DNA from: Ixodes scapularis
Lineage: Eukaryota > Arthropoda > Arachnida > Ixodida > Ixodidae
Assembly: GCF_016920785.2 (NCBI RefSeq)
Contig: NW_024609846.1
Coordinates: forward strand, 106,072,831-106,136,830
DNA: 64,000 bases
Direction: 5' to 3'
Position 1 is the first letter of the stretch; each line of letters starts with the position of its first letter. Position numbers and translations under genes: made by a program. The notes under the pieces are model-generated. The model was given only the letters and a program-made list of their open reading frames with translations. It searched no databases and was not told where the DNA came from. This document shows, one piece after another, positions 25,001 to 37,000 of the stretch.

Positions 25001-28000
25001 TGGTCACATCTTTACTTTAGAAATATTTACAAATGAAGTGATAGTCTTGTGTTAGAACATTGTTTAGGCGTGTGTAATTGAACATGATCAAAATAATCCT
25101 ACGCAGGAACATATCTAAAATGCCTATTTGAGGATAAAATGAATCGGGTAAGTATTCAGAGTGATCTGATTTGATTCAAACTGATTTGAGTATAGGCGAT
25201 TTGTTTTAGAAATTAGTGTAGGACTGCTGTATTGACAAGAACCCACAAACTACCGTATTTACACAATTGTAAGATGACTCGAATGTAAGTCAACGCCCCC
25301 ACATTGCAAATCAGCGAAAAAAAAAAAAAATTCTTTAGATGTGCATTTTATTGCAAATACGCGAGAACGGCAAAGTATCTGTTTTGAAAGCCCAGCCTCC
25401 AACATGCGATCGGTGCCTGGCGTGCTTGGACCGCCCGTGCACGCTCAAGGTGCATGAGATGCCTAGGCGTTATCGAAACTAGGAAGTTTACGTTGGAGGC
25501 GGGACAACTGAAGCTGTTCCCTGTCGTTCTCACTCCCTCTGCAACTAGACTATGACTTGTCTTCACTGATGATGTCAGTCCCGTTGTCATCACTGCTACG
25601 TTCTCGAAGCACGTCGTCGGCGTCGTCCAACGAAATCTTCCACTTCGCAAATGACAGCATCAGCCGCATCTTCTGCGCTTGCTCGGCAATCGCGTTGCAC
25701 GTCACGGGTAGGGACCGATTGCGCACTTTTGCGGCATACGTTGCAAGCCTGACCTCCAGCTCTGGAAGGCAACCCCACCTATCTAGACATTGGCCCGTGG
25801 AAGCCTCTTTGTTTGCTGTCACAGTTTAAGATCTTGCGCCACTACAGTCTTTACTGGAGCATCACCCCCTCCGACGGGTTGAACTTGCATCCAACAGTGC
25901 AGCTGTTGGATGCAAGTTCTTCACCCAGAAGCAACTGCTTCACCCAAAAGCAACTACTTCACCCAGAAGCAACCAATAGTGCAGCTGTTTGTTGCTTCTG
26001 GGTGAAGAATGGCCATAAACGAGCACCGAAAACCTAAACTGCCCGGATCACACGTGTCAATACAAAAAACGTGGTTAGCGCTCCAACATGACCTCGACAC
26101 TTGATCAAGCGAGTTGCAACCGTGAATTGTGCGAAAACTACGAAAAGAAGCCGCGGGGAGCGAGCGAGTGAGCCGTGAGGCTATTCCAGCGGCCTCCGAA
26201 GTGGCTCTTACTAGAAGTACCACCACCCCTAAAAGTCAGGCACGCCGTGCGCTGTTCACCGCCATACATTCGGGTTAATTTGTGAGTCACGACCAATAAA
26301 ACTCGTTCGTGCAAATAATAATTTTAATAAAATGTGTAAAAGGAGCGCACTGAACTCGTAACACGCCGAGGTGTTCTTGATATCGCGATTGTTTTGTTTA
26401 TGTTGGCGGTGGAATGGTTTGGTTCAATAATAAGTCGAAAATCTGAAGCTGGCGAGGGACCCCCACTTTAGAATTTCAAAAATTGAAATATGGGTCGACG
26501 TGCATTCGTGTAAATACGGTATTTTTTAGGCAATCTCAATTTCACGCAATAGATTTATCCTGAACGAATATTGAACACCCCTGATTAAGTCCTTTTTCCT
26601 CCAGGATCGAAGAATGCGGTACATCGGAAGGAATTATACTAAAGCCATTTAGAGTACCTAATACACAGAGGGTGTGCCCATGCCCCAAAAAGTGCTCACA
26701 ATTTACTCTTGAAGCATTTGTAGAAGAAGAAAATGGGATATCAAGTATTAAAAAATACCTGAAGGACTCGTGAATCACCTGCCATTTATAATCTTCGCGA
26801 TGGCAGTCAAGAAGGAGGAATGAACTAACGACTTTAGGGGAAACAAGAAATCAAGGTCAAATACTAGCTTCCACAAAACCGGACATGGCAAAAGTAGAAA
26901 GAACGAAACAGAAACGAGGTCCTGGGCAGAGCACGGGAAAGGAAAAGCTGACGAACCGGAAGATGCACAGGGCACCTTTCGTCACGGGTCCGCACATGTC
27001 TCTATGCACGTTTGTTAGACTCGTTACATGTTCATTGTAGTGCGATCTTTGCATTTGCTTGTTTTGTAGCGGCAGATAGAAGGTCTGACCTTTTGCTTGG
27101 TCGAACCTTAAGAATGCCCATCTCTCAGTTTTTCACGGTTGTCTCCAAATCTTGAGTGGATGTTTGCTCGTCATGTTACAGTAGAGGTCTGTATTGTCGA
27201 GTGCAGTACCCAAAGTAAGCAAAGATCTTTGCGGAAACGTTAAAGGAAAAGAGACTGCTGCAACACTGTAGCTTAGAGCTAATCCTTTCGGAAAGCTACA
27301 TTTTTTTTCTAGGCAGAATTTTGAGATATATAGTGACTTTCTTAGTCAAATACAGAAGTACTTTAAGATAAGAACTGGTTTTAGCTAGATTTCAATGAAA
27401 TAAGGAACCCCTAACGTCCTACCCCAGTTGTGCAAAGTGTTATTTTAGGCTTTACTGATTTGTTTATCCCATTCGCTACCGCACGCATCGCGCGCTGCCG
27501 GGTTCTCCGTACCGCATGTTTTCCCCCTAAAAGAGGAACACGTTAAGCGTGACAGTTTTGCCTATATAATAAGCTTTTAAAGTAAAACTTCAAACAGAAA
27601 ACAAGAAAACATCTTTATTTGCATGCTTAAGCGGTTCGTTCAAGTCTTTAAATCAATAAGCCCTCACAGATTCTTCCTCGTATGAAAGATCTTGAAGCAC
27701 TCTATCCTCGGTCGCTTAGGCATCGTACAACCAATGCGGTCTTGTCATGATTCAGACTCGGGACTGCTGTCAAAATTGCTCCTGTCGTCTACAGAAGGCT
27801 CCGAAAACTCGCTATCCTCACCAGACGTCCCGTCATCATCGCTGTCGAAGAGTACAGTAAAACCTTGTTTAACAAAGTTGATGGAGCGGTCATAATTATT
27901 TCGTTATAACCATTAGTTTGTTATAGCCACTGTCCATTTCTTCCCACTATTAGCAAGCAAGGGGAATTATGATTGCTTTGTTATATCCATTAGTTTGTTA

Positions 28001-31000
28001 TATCCCATTTTGTTATAACGAGGGTTTTCTGTATATCTATGATTTCACAGTCAGAAAGGCCACACCGTACAGTGGATGCTGCCATCTTCTCCAAGCAGGC
28101 AGCGATCGAGCGAGAAAGACGACAAACAAAGGAACAAAAAATATTGAGTTGTGTGTATGTTTATACAGCCTAGAACTTTGTCTGCCTCAATGGGCGACGA
28201 GTCTCTCAGCTGTAGATGAGCAATTTAGCCAGTGCAGTACAACCGCCAGTTTGGGTCTTTAACGTGCACCACGCAGTAGTGATACACAACCGTACGCCGG
28301 TACAGTGCTCATCCAGATCGAAACGGGCAGGTGTGGGGATTGAACCCAGGATCCTGGGTTCTGCAGCGTGAGCTTTCGCTCCACAAGCTCCGGGCTGGTG
28401 TACGCTAGCCCACTCAGCCAGCAATCACCCGCAAAAGAACAAACTCAAACAAACACAGTGAACAGAACAACCTCACCATCTGTTGGCCATGTATCTAACT
28501 ACACTGTCCCAAGTCTATATAACGTGCCATCTATGAATGACTTTTTAAAGCAGCAATTTATGCAGACCGGCGAATCACCGGCTTTGGCAATAAGTCCCCT
28601 GACGGCACGCCTGGCGATTCGCCGGCATTGGTAATGAATGGGTTGTTTAAAAAAAATCCATGAAAGCTACACTTGTGTGGTTTGTGTCTAGGCTGACATG
28701 GTATATGGGGCTAATCGTAATGATCATTAGGTTAAGTAAAATTTGTTAATTAACTTTTTAATTAGTGAAAATAGACATACGGTTCCGATTAGAAACTTGC
28801 TGAGCATCATTCAAACAACTAAATCAATTATTTTTAGAAATACTTTCAGTGCGTAGTAGTGTGGTAAAGGTACCACTTGTGCAGCAGGTACAAGACTGGG
28901 TCCAATATAAGTAGAGCCCTGCATGGATAACAGTTTGAGTATCCGCATCTGATCCGCATCTGCATATTTTGTATCCGTATCCGAACCGCATCCGCAAAAT
29001 GTGGAACCATTTCGATGTTCTAGCTAACCACCAGAGGTTACGACTACATTTAGACTAGCAAAATCAGCGGAATTCACGCCGGCCGCATTCTTCCCCGCCG
29101 CACGCAAAATTGGAAACTTTCACCTGTGGCCCCTTAACTCTTTCCTGAAGTTTAAACGCCTAAAAAAAAAAAAAGTCATAAAAAAAAAAGGTTGGAAAGA
29201 GAGGAGGAGAAGCAGTGGTAGGAAGACAAAATCCTTTCTGTGAGGCCGCCTCGAGTCTCATGGTGTTTCGTGTCGGCCAGCAGGCAGATGCGCCGCTAAG
29301 TCAGAGTCCAAGGCCTGATCAGATCGACTAACATGTTCGAGAAAGATCGCGGCCTGCAGGCGCCCAAACATATATATTTAAAAAAAAAAATTTTTTTTTG
29401 CTTGGATCGGTTACAGGGGTTGTGCACGGCAGCCGCTGGCATTGCTGGTGCCCTGGCGTCGTAACCGGACGAATATGAACTACCAGACTTTCTTGGCTAG
29501 AACTCTAAACATACAAAAAGAAACAGGCAATTTACGGACTGCCTGTATGCGTGTGCCGCTGATTCCGAAATTTTGCAAACCGTGGCGCCACAGGGTCGCG
29601 CTCACTGTCGAAGCACTTCTTTTGTTTTTGGTATCATGACCACACCACTCTCTGCGGAGAGGGGGAGGTTTCTTCTACTTTCTTGTGACTTGTTTGTTTG
29701 AGGTTTTCTTTGCCCGGAGAAAGTTTTCTGCTCTTTCCCTGCCAAAGAACTAGCTTTCTCAGGACGATTGATGCCCTGCATTCTTAACTTTTTCTATAGA
29801 TAGCACTTTTGACGAGATCAAATGCACTAACTGTGATCTTCAGTATGAATCAGATCTTTCTTAGGATCCCTATTTTTTCTTCGAAACGCATTTTGTGGAA
29901 ATACGTTTCGTGGACTAGTTTTCACGAACATACTTTTCATGGATACACGGTTCGTCGACGCTGTATGTTTTGTAGGCACATGCCCGTGCGATGTTTTGTC
30001 GACAACATATTTCTTCACTAAGCCGCTAAAATGTAGCGCGTGATTCACTAAGGCGTGCTTAACCAAACCATGTCCCCATCCCCCTTGTAATCCAGGCAAG
30101 ACGCAGAAAGTTTGTTACGAAAATAGCAGGGTTGTGTGCGATGAAGCGTCTCAGGTTTTCCTATGAAACGAACACAGGAGGCCTTTCGTTTAAACGTCTC
30201 ATGTCGACTAAATGATTTGTAGATGAAACGTCAGTCGACGGACTATATGCCACCAGACAAAAATTTAGATCCGGATCCGCGGATATCCACATCCGCAGCC
30301 CCTGACATCCACATCCGATCCGCAATACGCCAAAATCTGTCTGATTTTTATCCGCATCCGCCAGTTTACTGAACATATCTGCAGAAAAATCAGACAGATT
30401 TTGGCGTATTGCGGATCGGATGTGGATGTCAGGGGCTGCGGATGTGGATATCCACGGATCCGGTTCTAAATTTGCGGATATGCAGGGCTCTAAATATAAT
30501 AGAGGTTAAAATCATACGGGCACCTCATTGCGCCGGTAGCCCTGCTCCTGCTTCACGAGTGGTAACTTTAGCGCACTACTACGCTTCTCGCGCGCTCAGT
30601 CTTTCTGAAAATGGTTCATTTTGTGGTTTTCGATGACGCTCAGTGAGTTTTCAATTGGAAACATATGCCTATTTTCTCCAATTAAAAAGTTAATTAACAA
30701 ATTTTACTTGATTAGCCGACTGATCGTTACCATTAGCCCCCTATACTATGTCCCCTTGGCCGTTTACCTTACCTGCACAAACCGCATAAGTGTAGCTGTA
30801 TATCTGGTCGCCCGTCATGCTGGGAGTGCTTAAGTTGTCAAAAAAAATTGAGTTGATATTGTTTTTTAGTTAATCTTTTTGCTCGTATGATAAGCTTCTT
30901 TTGTGCTCGCAGGTGATTAAGGTGAGTGCCAAGAAACGCACAGGGCTGGAGAACTTTGTGACGGCCATGCGTAATGGCCTTAAGGCCAAGTATGGCACCG

Positions 31001-34000
31001 AACCTGTCGGCATGGGTGGAGCATTTCTTCTTGCCCAGGGAAAGGCGAAGCTCCACATTATGGTGAGCACCGATTTGACTGTATTCCACATTACCATGAG
31101 TCGGTTTGGGCAAAGTGTACATTGCTGATCTCGCAACGATTATGCCATATTTTGGCATGCTTCGGCAATATGCACTTTGTTTGATACTTGGCGTACAATG
31201 TTGTCATAGCTGCTGCTCGTGCTAATGAAACGCTAAATGAAGCCACACACTTCTGCCAATAGCTTTAACGGTGCTGCATACTGAGCTTGAAACGGAGGTG
31301 AGTACTATGGGTGGGGTGTTACAAATCGAGGCTTCCATTCAAAAATCGGCTGGAAAAATCGGCACCTGCATCTAAAAGCTTGAACTTACACCAGTGGTGT
31401 GTTCTAGTGGCAGATTTTACCTCGCAAAATTTCAAGGCATAGCAGCATTTCTCCACAAGGTTAGAATTAGGCCCATGAAATTTTTGACGGCTGGCACTGA
31501 TGAGTTGATTGAGAGTTAGGTAGGCTTGGGGTACTGTCTCCTGATAGGTACAGCAAGTGCTCGGTCCAAAGTGCCTGTCTGCTTGCTGCATCAATGCGCC
31601 GAGAAACTGAGGAAGAGGAGGAGACGAGTGCACGCAGAGACATCAGAACGCTGAGCTCTGGTTCGAATGATTAGTAGGTAGACCTAAAGCTAGCTGACTT
31701 TGTTTCCACTTCGCTCGACGAACGCGTTTGAATGCGAGAGCAAAATACCGGATTCCACATCCAAACTCATTTGACGAGTGCAGTGGAGTCAAAGGCTGCC
31801 TTAGTCTCCACTGCACTTGTCAAACACATTCGAATCTGAAAGCCAAATGTCAGACGCCAGCGTTCCGTGTCCTAACATGTTTAACGAGTGTGGTGGAGGC
31901 AAAAGCAGCTAGCTTTGCATCTACCCACTAATCATTACAACTGGAGATGCCACAAACTTTTTTCAAACCTGGGGGTTCGAGAACGTTTTGAAATGTAAAA
32001 CTTAATACATAAGAAATTTAATGATTTTCGAACTTTCGAATTTTGGAGCAAATGAAATTCGGTTGTTTCCGAACTCTAGAATTTTTCACGCTATGGAATT
32101 CGAGAATTTCTTAACTTTTGGAACTTATACACTAAGAAATTTAACAATTCTCTCACTTAAGAGCTTGCTAAGTTACAGAGTTTGACAAACTTTAGACTTC
32201 TGAGCAAAAATTTTATCCAGGTTCACCCCCATAGGTTTGAGGCAACATATAAATAACAAAAAATGTCAATGTGTGAAGTGGAGTGGATCATGCCACAAAC
32301 ACCTAGCTTTTAAAGCGCTGAATGATCCCTTTGGGGTGGCCGCGGCCTCGTACCTCACACCTAATTCTTTTGACTTCCGCACAGAGGCACTCCCGTGCAC
32401 AATTCCGTAGGTTTGTCTGAGATAACCTGGCGAGCCTACAGACCCCTGATCTGCAGGCTCGAAATTCAATCAAGGTGCTTCGCTGGCGGCATCCTTCATA
32501 GCTGTTTTTGAACGAAAGTCCCCCGATTTCTTTCTAGTACAACTGGTCGGTGAAAGTAGCGCACGGAGCGCGATGCTGATGTGCCACAGCGAACGCTGGG
32601 TTGGTGCTTACTTCATTATCATTAGTAACCACCTGGTTACTAATGAAGAAGGGAAATTCCAGGCAGCGGCAATATGGCTAACTCGATGACAATCGGTCGT
32701 GACCTTAACGTCTGTATAACGAAGGGAGGGGGGGGCTTTAATTTAATCTGATTGCGTTCTACGCAATCTTGACTTTTGTCGGGTGCTGTGACTGTCCAGA
32801 GTTTTTATCATCCCACGGGTCATCCCACCAAACACAAATGCTCGAAGCATTTAAGAAATTTTGGGAAGCCTGGATGTGTTTATGTGCCTGCGCTGTCTTG
32901 TATATTTAGTTACTCAGCATCCCATTTACGCGACGTTTGGTCGGATTGCTACTATTTGCAAATAAGTAGGAAGTATGTTCACCTGACCGTCTCAGGGCTT
33001 TTCGACGACCCGTTCAACCAGTTCAACGCTTGTTTCATAGTTTGGGACAAATAATGAGTAATACAGGTACCGTCAGCACTGACAAGAAAGAAGTGTATGT
33101 ATGGCATAACAGAAATGTTCAATGTTTTGAGTAAAATTTGCAGCAGATTTTGCATTTTTTTAGATGTATCCATGAAAACTTGTTAGAAACTGCTGAATTT
33201 AATCTGTCCCTGTCCGTGAAATTCACACTTCAATCTTAAAATCAAACCTTTTGAACTTTTTTGAAGTGTACCTCGGAAGAAATTCGAAATCTTTGAATTT
33301 TTCGATTATTTGTCAAAAAATCGGAAATCTTTGGACTCAAACTTTCAGAAACCTTGACATTTTCGAGTTTTTCGAATTCATATGTTAATGGGGTTCTAAA
33401 GTTGCAAACTTTTCAAATTCAAACCTTGTGGAGGTTCGAAATTGTCTAAACTTTTCGAACTCCGACTTCAGGAGGTTCGAAATTTTCTAAACTTTTCGAA
33501 CTCCAACTTCAGGAGGTTCGAAATTTTCTAAACTTTTCGAACTCCAACTTCAGGAGGTTCGTGGCGTCCTTAATTACAACCGGAGCTCGGCGTTCTGATG
33601 ATGTCCCCGTGCGCTCTCGTCTCCTCTTCTCCCTCACTTTCTTGGTGCATTGGGAGATGGCTCCACAGGCTAAGCTTTTGGACTCGCTTCTCTGCAGTGG
33701 TGGTTGTTGCTAAAAACGTCAAGAGCATTCTAACTTTCCATAGGAACGAAGCTTCATCTTGAAATTTTATGGGGTAAAATGTGCCACTAAATACCTTTGG
33801 TGAAGGTTTGAGATCGTCACTTGCAGGTGTCAATTTTTCAAGTTGATCTTGGGGCGAGCCCCTTGGTCCGTAACAGCTTTATTTGCAGTGAAAGGAAACA
33901 TTGGATAGCTAGTTCTTGAAGGAATGTGTGATGCACGAAGAAAGTGTTGCCCTCTGTTGGCACGGTGAAAGAGCACATTTACCCATAAAATGTTCACATT

Positions 34001-37000
34001 CATTTTCAGCCCAAGTTCTCCACTGCGCCACTCCTGACGGATGCGGCGATGAACCAGTGGCTCAAGTTCTTCGAGATGAGCGCACCTTTGGTTTGCCTTA
34101 GCACCTTTGTGTCCCACGATCCAGTGAGTAATTGCGAAAGCACCCCCACACAAGCATGTTTTGGTTGAAACCACTTGGTTGTCATTAGGACCCAATATTT
34201 TGTAGGAAATGTCTCCTGCCTAGCTTTTGACTTCAAGCCTTTGTAAACTTTGCCTTTACTTTAATTGTTTTGTACTTATAAGTAACATATGTAACCATTT
34301 GGGGAAAGGCTTGGAAAGGCATTGGTCTTCCTTGACTTTTTTTTCGGTGTCTGGTTTTGCATTATTTACAGGTTCGTTGCTAAATTCCCTGGTTTGTTTG
34401 TGAGGAACATCTGGTGTAGGTTACATGAATTTCTCATCAGAAAGATGTTATAATTACGTGCTTTCAAACGGGTGCCTTTAGGATCACTAATGGCAAACTT
34501 CACTCGACTACTTCCGCAAGCGACGGAGCAAGCGAGAATTAGGATGGTCCTTTTATGGACGCAGTGGTGCATCGCGCGTGACTACCGTAAAATTCCGAGA
34601 GATGCCCCACCCCCGAAAGGTAACCCACTCCTATTTTTGGCTTGATTTGCTATTTCTTTTTAAACACTGATAGATAGCCTACTCCTAGTAATCATAGTGT
34701 CAGGATGAATGATTACCATGTTTGCACACATCTAACGTGCACTTTTTTTCCCCAAAATCGGTGCCCAAAACTGCATGCATGTTACAATCGAAACCAAAAA
34801 CTGAAACTAAAGAAAAATGCCATACTGGGTGTAAGGTGGCTAGCTCCATCACCATCGTGACATTTTTGTTTACATTCGCCATTTTGGTATTCGTATCATG
34901 TGCAGTCTCGCATATACACCAACTCATGTTTACAAACAAACCGGAGCGCCCCTAGCGGACGCCACCGGCGCCGCGCATGCGCGGTGGATGGTGGGCAAGA
35001 AGCCCGCCGTCGCCCATAAACAAACCATTGAATTGCGTTGTTGTCAGCGTCGGTGGGAGTCCCCGTGCTCCTTTTCGCGTTGGAATTGTTGATTCTACGT
35101 CCTCCTAACAATGTCTGACTACTTGAGCGGCTTCAGCAAAACTATCGAGGCAAAACTTTGCGTGAATAATGTGACGCGCGGCGATTCATTTCACGTGGAC
35201 GCCGCAGAATGGGCGCTAGAGCCTGACTCCCACGATGAGATTCTGCTCGCTATTTTCAGTCGCGACGTCGCTCGGACTACAAAAGCGTGGACCGTAGCTG
35301 AGATGGTGGACATCGGTACTGAAAACCGCAAGTAGAATCGGGCATTACAAGTCGGTGATGGCCACTGGTAACAATGATCAACAACTTCTTGTATCTGTTT
35401 ACACTTAGCCGACTTACCCCAACCAACCTTCAAGTGTGTTTAGAGGCCGGCACTTAGTTCTTATCGCAATTACCGGGTCAACGTTTGGTTTACGGGTCGC
35501 TGTCGTTTGAACGAGCTGACGACAAAAAGCAGCCAAGTTTGAAAGAGCAGGCGACAGTTCGAACGCACGCGCAATGGGGTACGGGCAAGAAGCACCGCGT
35601 CCCGCGTCAACAAACCATTCGAATGTCACGTTGTAGGCGTCTGTGTGAGTCTGCATACTCTTTTTCGCGTTGGAGTTGTCGATTCTACATCCTCATCGCA
35701 ATGTCTTACCACTTGAATCGCCTGAGCGAAATTATCAAGGCTTGTTACGCCGCTAAACTTTCCATAAATAATTTGACGTGCGGCGATTCATTCGCATGAA
35801 CGCTGTAGAAATGGACGCCAAAACCATGAAGAGATTCTTGTAGCTATTTTCGGTCGCGACGTCGCTCGTGCTGCAAAAGTGTAAAAGGTAGCGGCGATGA
35901 TCGACGTCGATACTGAAAATCGGAAGCGGGAACAGACCAAGCGTAACAAGTAGGCGATGGCCACCGGTACCAACAATTAACATCTTGTATCTACTGTTTA
36001 CACCGAGCCTACTTAAGCCTTTTGAGGCCTGCAATTACTTCTTATTGCAATCACCGGGTCAAAGTTTGGTCTACGGGCCGCTTTTGTTTGAACGAGCAGA
36101 CGACAAAAAGCAGACAACTTTGAAAGAGCAGACGAAAGTTCGAACGATCAGGCGGCCGTGTGAATTTGAAGACGCACTGAACCCGTGGGTGGTCCGGACA
36201 ACTTGAGGGTTTTCTCTCGTTCATGTTAGAACAAAGCAAATACATCTGGCGATCACAAATTGTCGCCCGCACACGCAATCGTAGTTCGACAGCGTCTGGT
36301 TTGCCCTTTTCACGGCTACTATCCACGTTCTCGGACGAACGGAGAGTGCAAAAACACATGAAAACTGATCTTCAAACCTTTCCAGACTGTCTTGGTAAAG
36401 CCCCCATTGCAGCATTTTGACGAGAAGACAGGTTTTTTGTCTCGTATCTTCGAAAGGAACACAGGAATGCATGTCTGGCACGGAGACTTCTGCCCACCGC
36501 GCCAGACCGGAAGTGCGTCCGGCGCGCCACCACCGCGGCGTGACGTAGGAGAGTTGAGTTGGTGTATACGGACTCGTGTCCGCCATTTTAAAATGGAAAA
36601 AGAAAACAAAAATACACTGAGAGGTTTTATTTGAACGAAAGGCCGTCACGCTGGCGGGAAAGATAACAGACGAGCAGCACTGCGGGACCTCGCAATCCCA
36701 GTGACCCGATGAGCTCGCAAAGTGTTTTTTGGAAGATGACCCTCCCAAACGCGACGGTCGCGTACTTGAACATGCGCAAGAAGCGCAGAACGTAAAACGC
36801 TTCAGACGGAAGCAAGTATTACCTCTGTGTACAGCGAAGAACCATCGACTAGTGCACTGCATTTATTTTTGTTTTGGCGTTCGTTTCATAAATTCCATTC
36901 TATCAGGTATCCGTTCAGTCTTCATTATTTTACCTGTACGGTAGAATCGGCCACAATTTACTTTTTGAATATATCTGAAAGCTAAATCGCCCTGCGTGGT

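Larger units (their letters stand above)
31592..33651. mobile_element. Foldback element, copy 2, split by a hAT insertion
   Basis: The same long inverted repeat as 9388-9704. Left CAATGCGCCGAGAAACTGAG...ACGCTGAGCTCTGG; right CCGGAGCTCGGCG...CTCACTTTCTTGGTGCATTG. The element continues from 31941 to 33581 once the inserted 31942-33572 block and one ATTACAAC copy are removed. Intron 7. Confidence 0.8.

Noticed and set aside
36221..36862. Longest unexplained frame, 213 codons on the minus strand
   Set aside because: It lies inside the 2.7-kb TACCGTAA element, has no recognisable domain, is overlapped by several + strand frames, and has no splice or promoter support.
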